Below are positions 28,669 through 38,389 of a DNA stretch of 57,307 nt, piece after piece. Origin of the DNA: Pseudomonas sp. KK4 (lineage in GTDB: Bacteria; Pseudomonadota; Gammaproteobacteria; Pseudomonadales; Pseudomonadaceae); the NCBI RefSeq assembly GCF_001984065.1, contig NZ_LYVP01000030.1, positions 1 through 57,307 of the forward strand, in the 5' to 3' direction. Each line of letters opens with the position of its first letter. The stretch's first letter is position 1. The notes under the pieces were generated by a model. The model did no database searches, was not told the origin of the DNA, and saw nothing but the letters and a program-made list of their open reading frames with translations. The translations under genes and the position numbers were made by a program.

Positions 28669-28693
28669 CTACAATTTTTGTAGGTCGCTACAA
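28669..28693. promoter_or_regulatory. Inverted repeat plus half-site, candidate enhancer for the NtrC-type regulator
   Basis: CTACAA-TTT-TTGTAG (28669-28683) is a perfect dyad, followed by another CTACAA at 28688-28693. It lies about 60 bp upstream of the sigma-54 -24 element, a usual place for an enhancer-binding protein. It also lies 74 bp before the divergent MipA-like gene, so control of that gene is possible. Confidence 0.6.
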
Positions 28694-28766
28694 ACAACAT
28701 GAGTGCTTGCGTGCATCGAACGATTCGGGGATTGATGCGCGGGTATCCAGCTGCGGGAACTGCCTC

Positions 28767-29528
28767 ATGTCGAAAATGCCCTTTGCTCTGCTTGCTGCGC
28801 TGACCTGCGTTTCGGCCCATGTTTTTGCCGACGGCATGACCGGTGAGGCGGGTGCCGGCATCAGCTATCAACCCCACGATCCCAGTGGCAGCCGCTATGA
28901 GACCCGGCCGGTGCCGTACCTCGATTTGGGCTGGGGCGATGTCAGCCTCAGTACTGATGACGGACTGACCTGGAGCGCGTTGAATGCCAATGGTTTCAGC
29001 GCCGGGCCGTTCGTCAATTACCTGCCCGGCCGGACTTCGAACCGTCAGCTGCAAGGCCTGCGTGATGTTCCGGACATGGGCGAGGTGGGTGGGTTCGTGC
29101 AGTACGCCCCGGCCGATTTCTGGAGAGTGTTTGCCTCGGTCGGCCAGGCAGTGGGCGGCCGAACCGGGCAGGGTGGCGTGCTGGGGCAGGTCGGTGGGGA
29201 GGTCGGTTATCCAGTGGGTGGCGGGGTGATTGGCAGCACCAACCTGACGGCGCATTTCGCCGACGCCCGGCAAACACAGACCTTCTTTGGTGTCGGTGCC
29301 AGCGAGTCGCAGGCGTCCGGGATTCGCCCGTACAACGCCGGTGGTGGCTTGCAGAACGTGGCGCTGACCCAGAGCTTCGAATTGCCGCTGGCGCCGCATT
29401 GGTCATTGCTGACCAGTGCAAGCTGGATTCACCTGACGGGATCGGCAGCGGACAGCAGCCTTGTCAAAGAGGTCGGCCGTGTCGATCAGGTGCAGGTGCA
29501 GGCGGCGATTGCCTACAAGTTTGATTGA
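28767..29528 (+). CDS. MipA/OmpV-family outer membrane protein
   Basis: A 253-residue protein. A signal peptide ends near CVSAHVFA and is followed by alternating-strand sequence typical of MipA/OmpV barrels: GAGISYQPHDPSGSRYETRP, YLDLGWGDVSLSTDDG, and a terminal strand IAYKFD ending in an aromatic-x residue. The ATG at 28767 has GGGA upstream; a longer in-frame extension lacks signal-peptide character. The function of the family is poorly defined (scaffold or small-molecule channel). It is divergent from the sigma-54 operon and convergent with the EamA genes. Confidence 0.8.
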   Translation: MSKMPFALLAALTCVSAHVFADGMTGEAGAGISYQPHDPSGSRYETRPVPYLDLGWGDVSLSTDDGLTWSALNANGFSAGPFVNYLPGRTSNRQLQGLRDVPDMGEVGGFVQYAPADFWRVFASVGQAVGGRTGQGGVLGQVGGEVGYPVGGGVIGSTNLTAHFADARQTQTFFGVGASESQASGIRPYNAGGGLQNVALTQSFELPLAPHWSLLTSASWIHLTGSAADSSLVKEVGRVDQVQVQAAIAYKFD

Positions 29529-29531
29529 GCG

Positions 29532-29562
29532 CTGACGCCTTCGCCCGTTCAACAGGCGTCAG
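29532..29562. terminator. Hairpin between convergent genes
   Basis: CTGACGCC (29532-29539) pairs with GGCGTCAG (29555-29562) around a 15-base loop, at the ends of the MipA-like and EamA genes. There is no strong T-tract. Confidence 0.4.
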
Positions 29563-29975
29563 GTCTGTTCACCCTCGGCGAGCAAGGCGATTCCGCCCAT
29601 GATGACCGCCACACCGACCCAGTGCAGTACGCTGATATGCTCGCCCAATCCCAGCCACGATCCCAGCAGAACCCCGATAAACACCAGCGAACTCAATGGA
29701 AACGCCAGGGACAGGTTGCTGCGTCGCAGAATCAGCATCCACACGAAAAATGCCCCGATGTAGCAAACGATCGCCAGCCATACCCCGGGCGTTACCGCCA
29801 CGGCCATCAGCCATTTCAAGTTGAAATCCATCTGCCCCAGTTGATCGCCACCGACCTTGGTGGCGATCTGGCCGGCACTTTCAAACCCGATCAGCAACGC
29901 CCACAGCACCACCGTGCCAAGCCGCTCGTGTAACCAACCGACCTTACCGTTGGTCATCGATTGAGTCTCATGCAT
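29559..29975 (-). CDS. Half-size EamA/SMR-type transporter subunit A
   Basis: About 138 residues with four membrane segments, in the DMT/EamA superfamily: VVLWALLIGFESAGQIATK, LAIVCYIGAFFVWMLILRRSNLSLAFPLSS and GVAVIMGGIALLAEGE. Half-size EamA proteins such as ArnE/ArnF and MdtI/MdtJ work as pairs to flip or export lipids or polyamines. The start is uncertain. ATG at 29975 overlaps the upstream stop by 8 bp; ATG at 29957 has GAGA upstream; a GTG at 29984 is also open. It is translationally close to subunit B and likely forms a heterodimer with it. Confidence 0.78.
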   Translation of the reverse strand: MHETQSMTNGKVGWLHERLGTVVLWALLIGFESAGQIATKVGGDQLGQMDFNLKWLMAVAVTPGVWLAIVCYIGAFFVWMLILRRSNLSLAFPLSSLVFIGVLLGSWLGLGEHISVLHWVGVAVIMGGIALLAEGEQT

Positions 29976-30342
29976 GGGCGACACACACGAGCATCACGCC
30001 CGCCGTAATGACGAAAGTACCGAGCCAGCGTCGGCGGCTGACGCGTTCACCGAGGATCAGCCTGCCGGCCAGCACCACACCGCAATACGCCAGCGCAGCG
30101 GCGGGAAACAGCAGGCTCAGGGGCGCGCGGGACAGGGCTTCGAGCCAGACGAAAAATTCGATCACGTAGGCGCCGATCCCGCACCAGAGCAGCGGTGCGT
30201 TGAACACCTGGCCCCAGAACGCATTCAAGCGAAACCCGCCGTCGAGTTCCGGCAATCGGTCCAGCCCCAGCTTGAAACAGAGCTGGCCAGCGACGTCCAG
30301 CACGATGGACAGCGCCACCAGCAAAATCACGGTCGCCGTCAT
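29968..30342 (-). CDS. Half-size EamA/SMR-type transporter subunit B
   Basis: A 124-residue protein with four membrane segments: ILLVALSIVLDVAGQLCFKLG, YVIEFFVWLEALSRAPLSLLF and FVITAGVMLVCVAHA. The E-x-x-x-W-L-E-A-L-S-R pattern is shared with its neighbour and with ArnE/ArnF-like proteins. The ATG at 30342 overlaps the stop of the arginase-fold gene (ATGA). With the downstream subunit it probably forms a two-component exporter or flippase; the substrate is unknown. Confidence 0.8.
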   Translation of the reverse strand: MTATVILLVALSIVLDVAGQLCFKLGLDRLPELDGGFRLNAFWGQVFNAPLLWCGIGAYVIEFFVWLEALSRAPLSLLFPAAALAYCGVVLAGRLILGERVSRRRWLGTFVITAGVMLVCVAHA

Positions 30343-31259
30343 GGAAACAATGCCTCGAACAGTTCGATCAGCGCCTGATTGGTCGCCGAATTGCGCAGCA
30401 GATCGTCGGCGCTCCAGCGTTCGGCGGGCGGCTGGTCGGCGTGGGCTTCCCAGCGTTTGAGAGCGTTGCTGAAAGAGGGGGCGGCGTATTCGCCGCAAAT
30501 GTCGATGCCGATGATGCGCTTGCTCGCAGCCAGCTGGAGTATGGCTTGCAGCAAATGGGTCAGGCGCATGCCGCCCTGATCCCAGTTGGTCGCGGCGTCT
30601 TCGTTGGCCAATACGTCTTTGTCGATGGTGATCCACACGGCATCGGTGGGCAGGCTGGCAATCATCTGTTCCAGGAACACCGGCCAGTCCAGATCGGCGA
30701 GGTTGCGCCAGTGCAGCAGGTTTTCCTGCTGTTGATGGCCGGCGCCGTCGCCGACCACACCCCAGACTTTCGACGGCGGGTGCCGCCACGGGAACACCTG
30801 CAACACGCCACGTTTCAACGCGCCGAGGTTGCCGCCCTTGAGTTGCGGATTTTGCAGGTCATCACTGCACGGACCGAGTGTGACAATGCGCTCGACGTTC
30901 GGCAGTTTCAGCGCCTGGTTGACCCACGAACCACAGTGCCGACGCGGCGCAAAACGAACCCAGTCGGGGTGATTGTCGAAGTGGATCAGGCTCACCCTGG
31001 TTGGCAGGTCGGTGAGAAACGCGGGGGTCAGATGGTGGTAATCGCCGGACCCGACGAAGTAGATTTCCGGTTGCGGACCGCGATGGCGTGCACGCTGCCG
31101 CAGGCGTTCGGCAAACTGGCGCCAGGTGCGCTCGCTGGACCAGAGCCGCAGTTTGGGGCCCAGGTCCAGCAGGTCAAGACGCTTGGCACGGCCGCTGTCG
31201 AGCAACCGCGCGATGGGGGCCTGAGCCGTCAGGCTGTGATCGAGATCTAAAATGTTCAA
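30339..31259 (-). CDS. Arginase-fold (UPF0489-like) metallohydrolase
   Basis: A 306-residue protein with the arginase/deacetylase metal pattern: GSGDYHHL, HFDNHPDW and TIDKDVL, which supply the aspartate and histidine ligands of a binuclear site. It resembles the UPF0489 group rather than true arginases or agmatinases. The frame opens with an unusual TTG at 31259 (MNILDLDHSL), with GAG six bases upstream. An ATG ten bases further upstream is out of frame, so a sequencing or real frameshift at the start is possible. It is coupled to two EamA genes. The substrate is unknown; a C-N hydrolase or deacetylase role is inference. Confidence 0.72.
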   Translation of the reverse strand: MNILDLDHSLTAQAPIARLLDSGRAKRLDLLDLGPKLRLWSSERTWRQFAERLRQRARHRGPQPEIYFVGSGDYHHLTPAFLTDLPTRVSLIHFDNHPDWVRFAPRRHCGSWVNQALKLPNVERIVTLGPCSDDLQNPQLKGGNLGALKRGVLQVFPWRHPPSKVWGVVGDGAGHQQQENLLHWRNLADLDWPVFLEQMIASLPTDAVWITIDKDVLANEDAATNWDQGGMRLTHLLQAILQLAASKRIIGIDICGEYAAPSFSNALKRWEAHADQPPAERWSADDLLRNSATNQALIELFEALFP

Positions 31260-31470
31260 GGTCGCTCATTACCCTTGGCAGACCCTGCCCGACACCAGCC
31301 TCATCGATCATGAAGGCCAGCCGGGCAGGCTGTCGGGGGTAAATGCAAGGGACGGGCCAGCGATGCGCTCACCCTCACCGCCGCCTCAAGGCACATCCGG
31401 TCGACCATCACTTGCAAGGTCGCCGGATTGCCGAAATGGGCGGTGATAATCAGCTGCCCACAGGTTTGGC
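31260..31470. other. Intergenic stretch with possible degraded coding sequence
   Basis: This 211-bp gap follows aauR and precedes the arginase-fold gene. A short minus-strand frame reads GQLIITAHFGNPATLQVMVD. It has the feel of a decayed gene end, but I cannot assign it. No clear terminator is visible. Confidence 0.25.
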
Positions 31471-32795
<1,325 letters not shown>

Positions 32796-32799
<4 letters not shown>

Positions 32800-34697
32800 A
32801 TTGGCTCGGCGGGAGTGGGGCTTACCAACGGTAAACTGAGGACGAATGCGGTGCCACCGCTGGCGGGGTGCTCGACACCCAGGTGACCGCCGGTGGCGGC
32901 GGCCAGGCTGGCGGAGAGGGTCAGGCCAAGGCCCAGGCCTTGCTCGCCGGGTTTGGTGGTGAAGAAGGGTTCGAACAGGTGCTTGCGTGCTTCGGCGTCG
33001 ATGCCGTGGCCGTTGTCGCGGACACGCAGCCGATATTTGCCATCGACTGCGTCACCTTCCAGCCACAACACCGGCTGGGGTTGCGCCTGCATGGCGTCGA
33101 GGGCGTTGCCGACCAGGTTGACCAGAATCTGCTCCAGACGCGTCTGGTCGATCTGCACCTGTACATCCTCAAAATGACGATGCACTTGCAGGTGGGCGTT
33201 CTCCACCCGGGCGCCGAGCAATTGCAAGGCGGCGTCCACACCTTTGCCCAGGCACGCCTGGCCCTTGTCGTCACCGCGCCGAGCGAAGGAACGCAGGCTG
33301 GCGGTGATGCGGCCCATGCGGTCGATCAGTTCATTGATGGTCTTGAGGTTGGTGCTGGCCACGTCCAGTTGACCGCGCTCGAGGAAGCGCACGGTGTTGC
33401 CGGACAGGGTGCGCAGCGCCGCCAGCGGCTGGTTCAGTTCATGGGCGATGCTGGTGGACATCTGGCCGATGGCCGCGAGTTTTCCGGCCTGTACCAGTTC
33501 ATCCTGGGCACGCCGCAAGGTCTCTTCCGCCTGGCGCCGTTCACGGATCTGGCCCTTGAGCCGTTCATTGCTGGCGCGCAGGTCGGTGGTGCGTTCGGTA
33601 ATCCGACGCTCGAGTTGATTGTTGGCTTGCTGCAAGGCTTCCCGGGCGGCCAGGCGGGTGGCGATCACCTTGCGTCGCTCGTTCCAGGCAATCAGCAGGA
33701 AGGCCACCAAGGCAAACGCCACGGCCACCAGGATGCCCTGATTGATCGCTTCGCGACGCAGATCCTGCAACGGGGTGAGCAAGGTGAAGTTCCATGGGGT
33801 GTCGCTCAGTTGCCGGGTTTGCGACAGGTAACTGATGTTCTCGTCGTCGGACTCCAGCTCGCTGTTGGCGGGAAAGGTCAGTTTCTCCACGCCTTCGGAC
33901 AGGGTTTCCCGGGCCAGCGGTTGCAGTTCGTTGAGCGGGAACCAGTAGTACTGCAGGCTGCGGGCGAGTTTTTCCTTGGTCTCGTCGCTCAGGGGGATCA
34001 CTGACTTGAGACGCCGGGCAGGATCGCTGGAGAGAATGATGATGCCGTTCTCGTCGCTGACGAAGGCTTCCAGGCGCGCACGCTGCCAGCGTTCTTCCAT
34101 GGCTTCGAGGCGCACCTTGACCACGGCCACGCCGATGATCTTGCCGTGCTCTTCCAGGCCATGGGCCAGGTAGTAGCCGGGTTCGCCGTTGGTGCTGCCG
34201 ATGCCGTAGAACCGCCCCGGCTGGCCGCGCACGGCGTTCTGGAAATAGGCGCGGAAGGACAGGTCTTCACCCAGGTAACTGTCGACATCACGCCAGTTGC
34301 TGGTGGCCATGACCCGGCCGGTGGTGTCCATCACGTAAATGGCCCGACTGCGGCTGCGCCGGTTCAGGCCTTCAAGGTAATCGTTGACCGTTTGCCGGTG
34401 TTCCGGGGTCGGGTCGTCCAGCAGCTTGGAAACGCTGGTTTCGAGTTCCAGCAGGCTGGGCAGGTAGGTGTATTTGCTGATTTCGCTTTCGACGGCGCGG
34501 GCGTGCAATTCCAACTGGCGCTGGCCGTTCTCGCCCAGGCTGCGGATGCCGTAGTGCTCACTGACCCAGAAGCCGATGTAACCCAGTCCGATCATCAGGG
34601 CGATGATCAGCGGCGGCAGGAACAGATGGCGGATCAGACGGGGTTTCACGGCGAGTGATGGCGACGTGTCGCTGTAGGGATTGGGGTCGCATTTCAT
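32796..34697 (-). CDS. aauS: AauS, DctB-like sensor kinase for acidic amino acids
   Basis: A 633-residue kinase with a first membrane segment near residues 27-48, a periplasmic double-Cache-like domain of about 260 residues (FYGIGSTNGEPGYYLAHGL), a second membrane segment near 310-330, a coiled coil, HisKA motif SIAHELNQPLAALRT (His near 419) and ATPase boxes NLVGNALDAM, DNGHGID and GLGLGLT. AAGG eight bases before the ATG at 34697 supports that start over the adjacent GTG. It detects glutamate/aspartate in homologues. A REP pair separates it from aatP. Confidence 0.92.
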
Positions 34698-34726
34698 CAC
34701 AGATGCCTTGGGTCAACCAGCGCCCG

Positions 34727-34830
34727 CCTGTGGGAGCGAGCTTGCTCGCGATGGTCGTCAACGATGACGCGTTCATTCTGGATGTACGCGGTGTCTTTGA
34801 TTTCTTCGCGAGCAAGCTCGCTCCTACAGG
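34727..34830. repeat. REP pair of mixed type between aatP and aauS
   Basis: The left unit (cctgtgggagcgagcttgct) and right unit (cttcgcgagcaagctcgctc) combine features of the two REP families in the window. The pair sits between transporter and regulator genes transcribed in the same direction and could attenuate read-through. Confidence 0.88.
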
Positions 34831-34846
34831 GAAGGGCGTACAACTG

Positions 34847-35581
34847 TTAGTGCTGCAGAATCTTGTTGAGGAAGTGCTGCGTACGTTCGGCGCGGTGGCT
34901 GATGTCGCCGAAGAAGTCCTCTTTCTGACAGTCTTCGATGATCTTGCCCTGGTCCATGAAGATCACCCGGTCCGCCACTTTGCGGGCGAAGCCCATTTCG
35001 TGGGTCACGCACATCATGGTCATGCCTTCGTGGGCCAGTTGCACCATCACGTCCAGTACTTCGTTGACCATTTCCGGGTCCAGCGCCGAGGTCGGTTCGT
35101 CGAACAGCATGACGATCGGGTCCATCGCCAGCGCGCGAGCAATCGCCACACGCTGTTGCTGGCCACCGGACAATTGGCCCGGGTGCTTGTGGGCGTGGGC
35201 CGAGAGACCGACGCGCTCGAGCAGTTGCAGGCCTTTCTTGGTGGCTTCTTCCTTGCTGCGACCCAGCACCTTGATCTGCGCGATGGTCAGGTTCTCGGTG
35301 ATGGTCAGGTGTGGAAACAGCTCGAAGTGCTGGAACACCATGCCCACGCGCGAGCGCAGTTTCGGCAGATTGGTCTTCGGGTCGGCGATGGAAGTGCCGT
35401 CAACCACGATGTCGCCTTTCTGGAACGGTTCCAGGGCGTTGACGCATTTGATCAGGGTCGATTTGCCGGAACCGGATGGCCCGCACACCACAATCACCTC
35501 GCCTTTCTTGACCTCGGTGCTGCAATCAGTCAGCACCTGGAAGTCCCCATACCACTTGTTGATGTTTTTGATAGAGATCAT
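34847..35581 (-). CDS. aatP: AatP, ATPase of the acidic amino-acid ABC transporter
   Basis: A 244-residue ABC ATPase of the polar amino-acid group: Walker [10 protein letters not shown], signature LSGGQQQR, Walker [15 protein letters not shown] and switch histidine in [11 protein letters not shown]. It energises glutamate/aspartate import with AatQ, AatM and the periplasmic AatJ. Its start overlaps the end of aatM by 4 bp. Confidence 0.96.
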   Translation of the reverse strand: MISIKNINKWYGDFQVLTDCSTEVKKGEVIVVCGPSGSGKSTLIKCVNALEPFQKGDIVVDGTSIADPKTNLPKLRSRVGMVFQHFELFPHLTITENLTIAQIKVLGRSKEEATKKGLQLLERVGLSAHAHKHPGQLSGGQQQRVAIARALAMDPIVMLFDEPTSALDPEMVNEVLDVMVQLAHEGMTMMCVTHEMGFARKVADRVIFMDQGKIIEDCQKEDFFGDISHRAERTQHFLNKILQH

Positions 35582-36252
35582 ACGGCGAACCTTTTTTGCA
35601 GACGCTTGACCAGCTGCGAGGCGGCAAAGCTGATGATGAAGTACACGAGACCTGCGAAGATCAGGAACTCATTGGAGCGGCCAATGATGTCGCCACTGGC
35701 GCGCGAAGCATTGAGGAAGTCCACCAGGCCGACGGCGTACACCAGCGAGGTGTCCTGGAACAGGATGATGCTCTGCTGCAGCAGCAGCGGGGTCATCTTG
35801 CGGAACGCTTGCGGCAGGATGATCAGGCGCATCATCTGGCCGTAGGTCATGCCCAATGCTTGCGCGGCACCCATCTGGCCTTTGGGGATCGATTGCACGC
35901 CGGCACGGACGATTTCGCAGAAATACGCCGCTTCGAACATCATGAAGGCCACGATGCACGAGGCGAACGCGCCGATCGGTGTGTCCTCGCCGGTGATCCA
36001 GCGCAGCACGAACGGTACCGCCAGGTAGAACCAGGTGATGACCAGCAGCAATGGAATCGAACGGAAGTAGTTAACGTAGGCGCCGGCCAGGTTCGACAGC
36101 AGTTTGCTGTGGGACAGGCGCATCAGGGCCAGGATGGTCCCCAGGATGATCCCGCCGACCACGCCCAGGGCCATCAGTTGCAGGGTCATGACCATGCCGT
36201 TCCACAGGCCCGGCAGGGATGGCACGATGCCAGAAAAGTCAAATTCCATCAT
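35578..36252 (-). CDS. aatM: AatM, permease of the acidic amino-acid ABC transporter
   Basis: A 224-residue HisM-type inner membrane permease with about five membrane segments. The cytoplasmic EAA loop is [20 protein letters not shown] with the following [12 protein letters not shown]. The first of two tandem ATGs overlaps the aatQ stop (ATGA). It pairs with AatQ to form the membrane channel. Confidence 0.95.
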   Translation of the reverse strand: MMEFDFSGIVPSLPGLWNGMVMTLQLMALGVVGGIILGTILALMRLSHSKLLSNLAGAYVNYFRSIPLLLVITWFYLAVPFVLRWITGEDTPIGAFASCIVAFMMFEAAYFCEIVRAGVQSIPKGQMGAAQALGMTYGQMMRLIILPQAFRKMTPLLLQQSIILFQDTSLVYAVGLVDFLNASRASGDIIGRSNEFLIFAGLVYFIISFAASQLVKRLQKRFAV

Positions 36253-36995
36253 TTACCCCCTGCGGAGATCAGGCCCGGTACGGCGACTTTCTTCTCGACC
36301 AGGCGCATCAGCAGCATCAGGCTCATGTTCAGGGTGAAGTAGATCAGCGTGGCCAGGGTGAAGGCTTCGAACAGGTTGGCGGAGAACTCGGCGGTCTGTT
36401 TGGTCTGCGCGAGCAGCTCCATCAGGCCGATCAGCGAGGCCACGGACGAGTTCTTGAAGACGTTGAGAAATTCCGAGGTGAGCGGCGGAATGATGATCCG
36501 GTAGGCCTGGGGCAGCAGCACGTTCCAGTAGATCTGCGGCAGCTTGAAACCCATGGCGCGAGCCGCCGATTCCTGACCCTTGGGCAGCGCCTGGATGCCG
36601 GTGCGCACTTGTTCGCAGACGCGGGCGGTGGTGAACAGGCCCAGGCACACGACGACGCTGAGGAAGGCCGAGGTGGTCGGGTTCAGGTCCTGTTTGTACC
36701 ACTCTTGCAGGTCCGGTGGCAGCAGGTCGGGCACCAGGAAGTACCAGATGAACAGCTGAACCAGCAGCGGCACGTTACGGAAGAGTTCGACGTAGCAGGT
36801 GGCGATGCCTGATACGAGGCGGTTCGGCACGGTACGCATGACGCCCAGGATCGAGCCCAGTGTCAGGGCAATGATCCAGGCCGCGACGGCGATGGCAATG
36901 GTCCAGCCAAGCCCCGAAATGTACCAGTCGAGATAAGTCTCGCTGCCCACGCCGGTGGACTTGAAGAACACGCCCCAGTCCCAGTTGTAATTCAT
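36249..36995 (-). CDS. aatQ: AatQ, permease of the acidic amino-acid ABC transporter
   Basis: A 248-residue HisM-type permease. It begins MNYNWDWGVFFKS, like GltJ, and its EAA loop is GIQALPKGQESAARAMGFKL. The ATG at 36995 is preceded by GGGGAGA five bases upstream, better than the longer frame's start. A long hairpin separates it from aatJ, so it is probably translated from a processed or attenuated transcript relative to the binding protein. Confidence 0.95.
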   Translation of the reverse strand: MNYNWDWGVFFKSTGVGSETYLDWYISGLGWTIAIAVAAWIIALTLGSILGVMRTVPNRLVSGIATCYVELFRNVPLLVQLFIWYFLVPDLLPPDLQEWYKQDLNPTTSAFLSVVVCLGLFTTARVCEQVRTGIQALPKGQESAARAMGFKLPQIYWNVLLPQAYRIIIPPLTSEFLNVFKNSSVASLIGLMELLAQTKQTAEFSANLFEAFTLATLIYFTLNMSLMLLMRLVEKKVAVPGLISAGGK

Positions 36996-37140
36996 TAGGG
37001 TCTCCCCTTGAGTCAATCGATGTACAAGTACCCGCTTGGGGGAAGCTCCGTTCCCGCCCGATCTTGACGATCAGGCACACGCGAACGGCTCGATAGCCAC
37101 CGGTTCGAGTGTTTCCAGAAATGCCAGCAGGAAGTGACAC

Positions 37141-37169
37141 CTCCTGAAAGGGCAGTGCCCTGTCAGGAG
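37141..37169 (-). terminator. Intercistronic hairpin between aatJ and aatQ
   Basis: CTCCTGA (37141-37147) pairs with TCAGGAG (37163-37169), and inside it GGGC pairs with GCCC, giving a stem of 11 pairs. There is no T-tract. It probably stabilises the aatJ message or partly attenuates transcription so that binding protein exceeds permease. Confidence 0.6.
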
Positions 37170-37186
37170 ATAAGGTTAGTCAGAAA

Positions 37187-38113
37187 TCAGGACTTTTTTT
37201 CTGCAGCCTTGTCGTCAGCCGCTTTATCAGTCGGATTGGCGATCAACGCCTTGAGCTCGTCGCTCATCGGGAAATTCAGGTTCAGGCCTTTTGGCGGGAT
37301 TGGCTGCATGAACCATTTGTCGTAGATCTTGTTGATCTCGCCCGAGGCATAGGTGGCCTTGATGGCGTCATCCACAGCCTTTTTGAACGGCTCGTCGCCT
37401 TTGCGCACCATGCAGCCGTAGATTTCGTAGGACTGTGGAGTACCGGTGACGGCCCAGTCCTTCGCGTTCTTGGCCTTGGCGGCTTCGCCTGCCAGCAGGG
37501 CGTCGTCCATCATGAAGGCAACGGCACGGCCGGTTTCCAGCATCTGGAAGGATTCGCCGTGGTCTTTGGCGGAAATGACGTTCATGCCCATCTGCTTGTC
37601 GGCGTTCATCGCCTTGAGGATGCGCTCGGAGGTGGTGCCGGCGGTGGTCACGACGTTCTTGCCGGCCAGGTCCGGGAAGTCCTTGTACTTGGAGTCTGCC
37701 TTGGACAGCAGGCGGGTACCGATTTCGAAGATGCCGACGGAGAAGTCAACTTGCTGCTGACGCTCGACGTTGTTGGTGGTGGAACCGCACTCCAGGTCCA
37801 CGGTGCCGTTCTGCACCAGCGGGATACGGGTTTGCGAGGTGACCAGGTTGTATTTGACTTGCAGGTTCGGCAGGTCCAGGTCTTTTTTCAGCGCTTCGAC
37901 GACTTTGAGTTGGATGTCGTGGGAGTAGCCGACCGGTTTGCCGGTAGCGTCTGCAATGTAGGAAAAGGGAATGGAAGCGTCGCGATGTCCGAGGGTGATG
38001 ACGCCGGATTCTTTGATCTTCTTCAAGGTGCCGGTGAGTTCGGCGGCGAAAACTGGAGTGCTGATCAGAGCGGCAGCAATGGCTGCGCCCAGGATATGGG
38101 GAACGATACGCAT
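37187..38113 (-). CDS. aatJ: AatJ, periplasmic glutamate/aspartate-binding protein
   Basis: A 308-residue solute-binding protein. A signal peptide ends AALISTPVFAAE. The mature protein opens LTGTLKKIKESGVITLGHRD, as in GltI-type binding proteins, with GYSHDIQLKVVEAL and LECGSTTNNVERQQQVDFS. The ATG at 38113 has GAGGA eight bases upstream. It is the first gene of the aatJQMP operon, with a sigma-54 promoter and AauR sites upstream. In homologues it binds glutamate and aspartate and their amides. Confidence 0.95.
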   Translation of the reverse strand: MRIVPHILGAAIAAALISTPVFAAELTGTLKKIKESGVITLGHRDASIPFSYIADATGKPVGYSHDIQLKVVEALKKDLDLPNLQVKYNLVTSQTRIPLVQNGTVDLECGSTTNNVERQQQVDFSVGIFEIGTRLLSKADSKYKDFPDLAGKNVVTTAGTTSERILKAMNADKQMGMNVISAKDHGESFQMLETGRAVAFMMDDALLAGEAAKAKNAKDWAVTGTPQSYEIYGCMVRKGDEPFKKAVDDAIKATYASGEINKIYDKWFMQPIPPKGLNLNFPMSDELKALIANPTDKAADDKAAEKKS

Positions 38114-38229
38114 CAAATTTTCCTCGACATTGTTTTTTTTATGGAGCCAGTTCACCGGCCCTTTTGTGCTTCGAATGCCTGACGGCTCCTGTTGTGTTGG
38201 CGCAGCAGGCATTCGTCGAAGAAGTGTAG

Positions 38230-38246
38230 AGCATGACTCGTGCCAG
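38230..38246 (-). promoter_or_regulatory. Predicted sigma-54 promoter of aatJQMP
   Basis: On the minus strand the sequence is CTGGCACGAGTCATGCT. It matches YTGGCACGRNNNTTGCW with one mismatch and has GG and GC ten bases apart. The predicted leader before the aatJ ATG is about 105 bases. Confidence 0.8.
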
Positions 38247-38321
38247 ACCAGTCGCTATGAGTTAACTGGTTGATTTAAAAGGCGATTAAATATTTGTGGC
38301 GCTGTTTTTTACGCTGGGAAA

Positions 38322-38366
38322 TCCGGTTAACCGAACCGACCCTGAGGTCGCGTTCGGAAAACCGAA
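38322..38366. promoter_or_regulatory. Two AauR-type enhancer sites
   Basis: TTCGG-AAAA-CCGAA (38353-38366) is a perfect copy, and TCCGG-TTAA-CCGAA (38322-38335) a one-mismatch copy, of the TTCGG-N4-CCGAA dyad I recall as the AauR site in P. putida. The centres are 31 bp apart, about three helical turns, and lie 80-120 bp upstream of the sigma-54 element. Confidence 0.75.
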
Positions 38367-38389
38367 TAGTGCGGCGGCGCAACCCGCTG

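Noticed and set aside
30339..31259. Arginase or agmatinase
   Set aside because: The metal motifs are of the arginase fold, but the sequence around them is unlike true ureohydrolases; UPF0489-like is the closer match.
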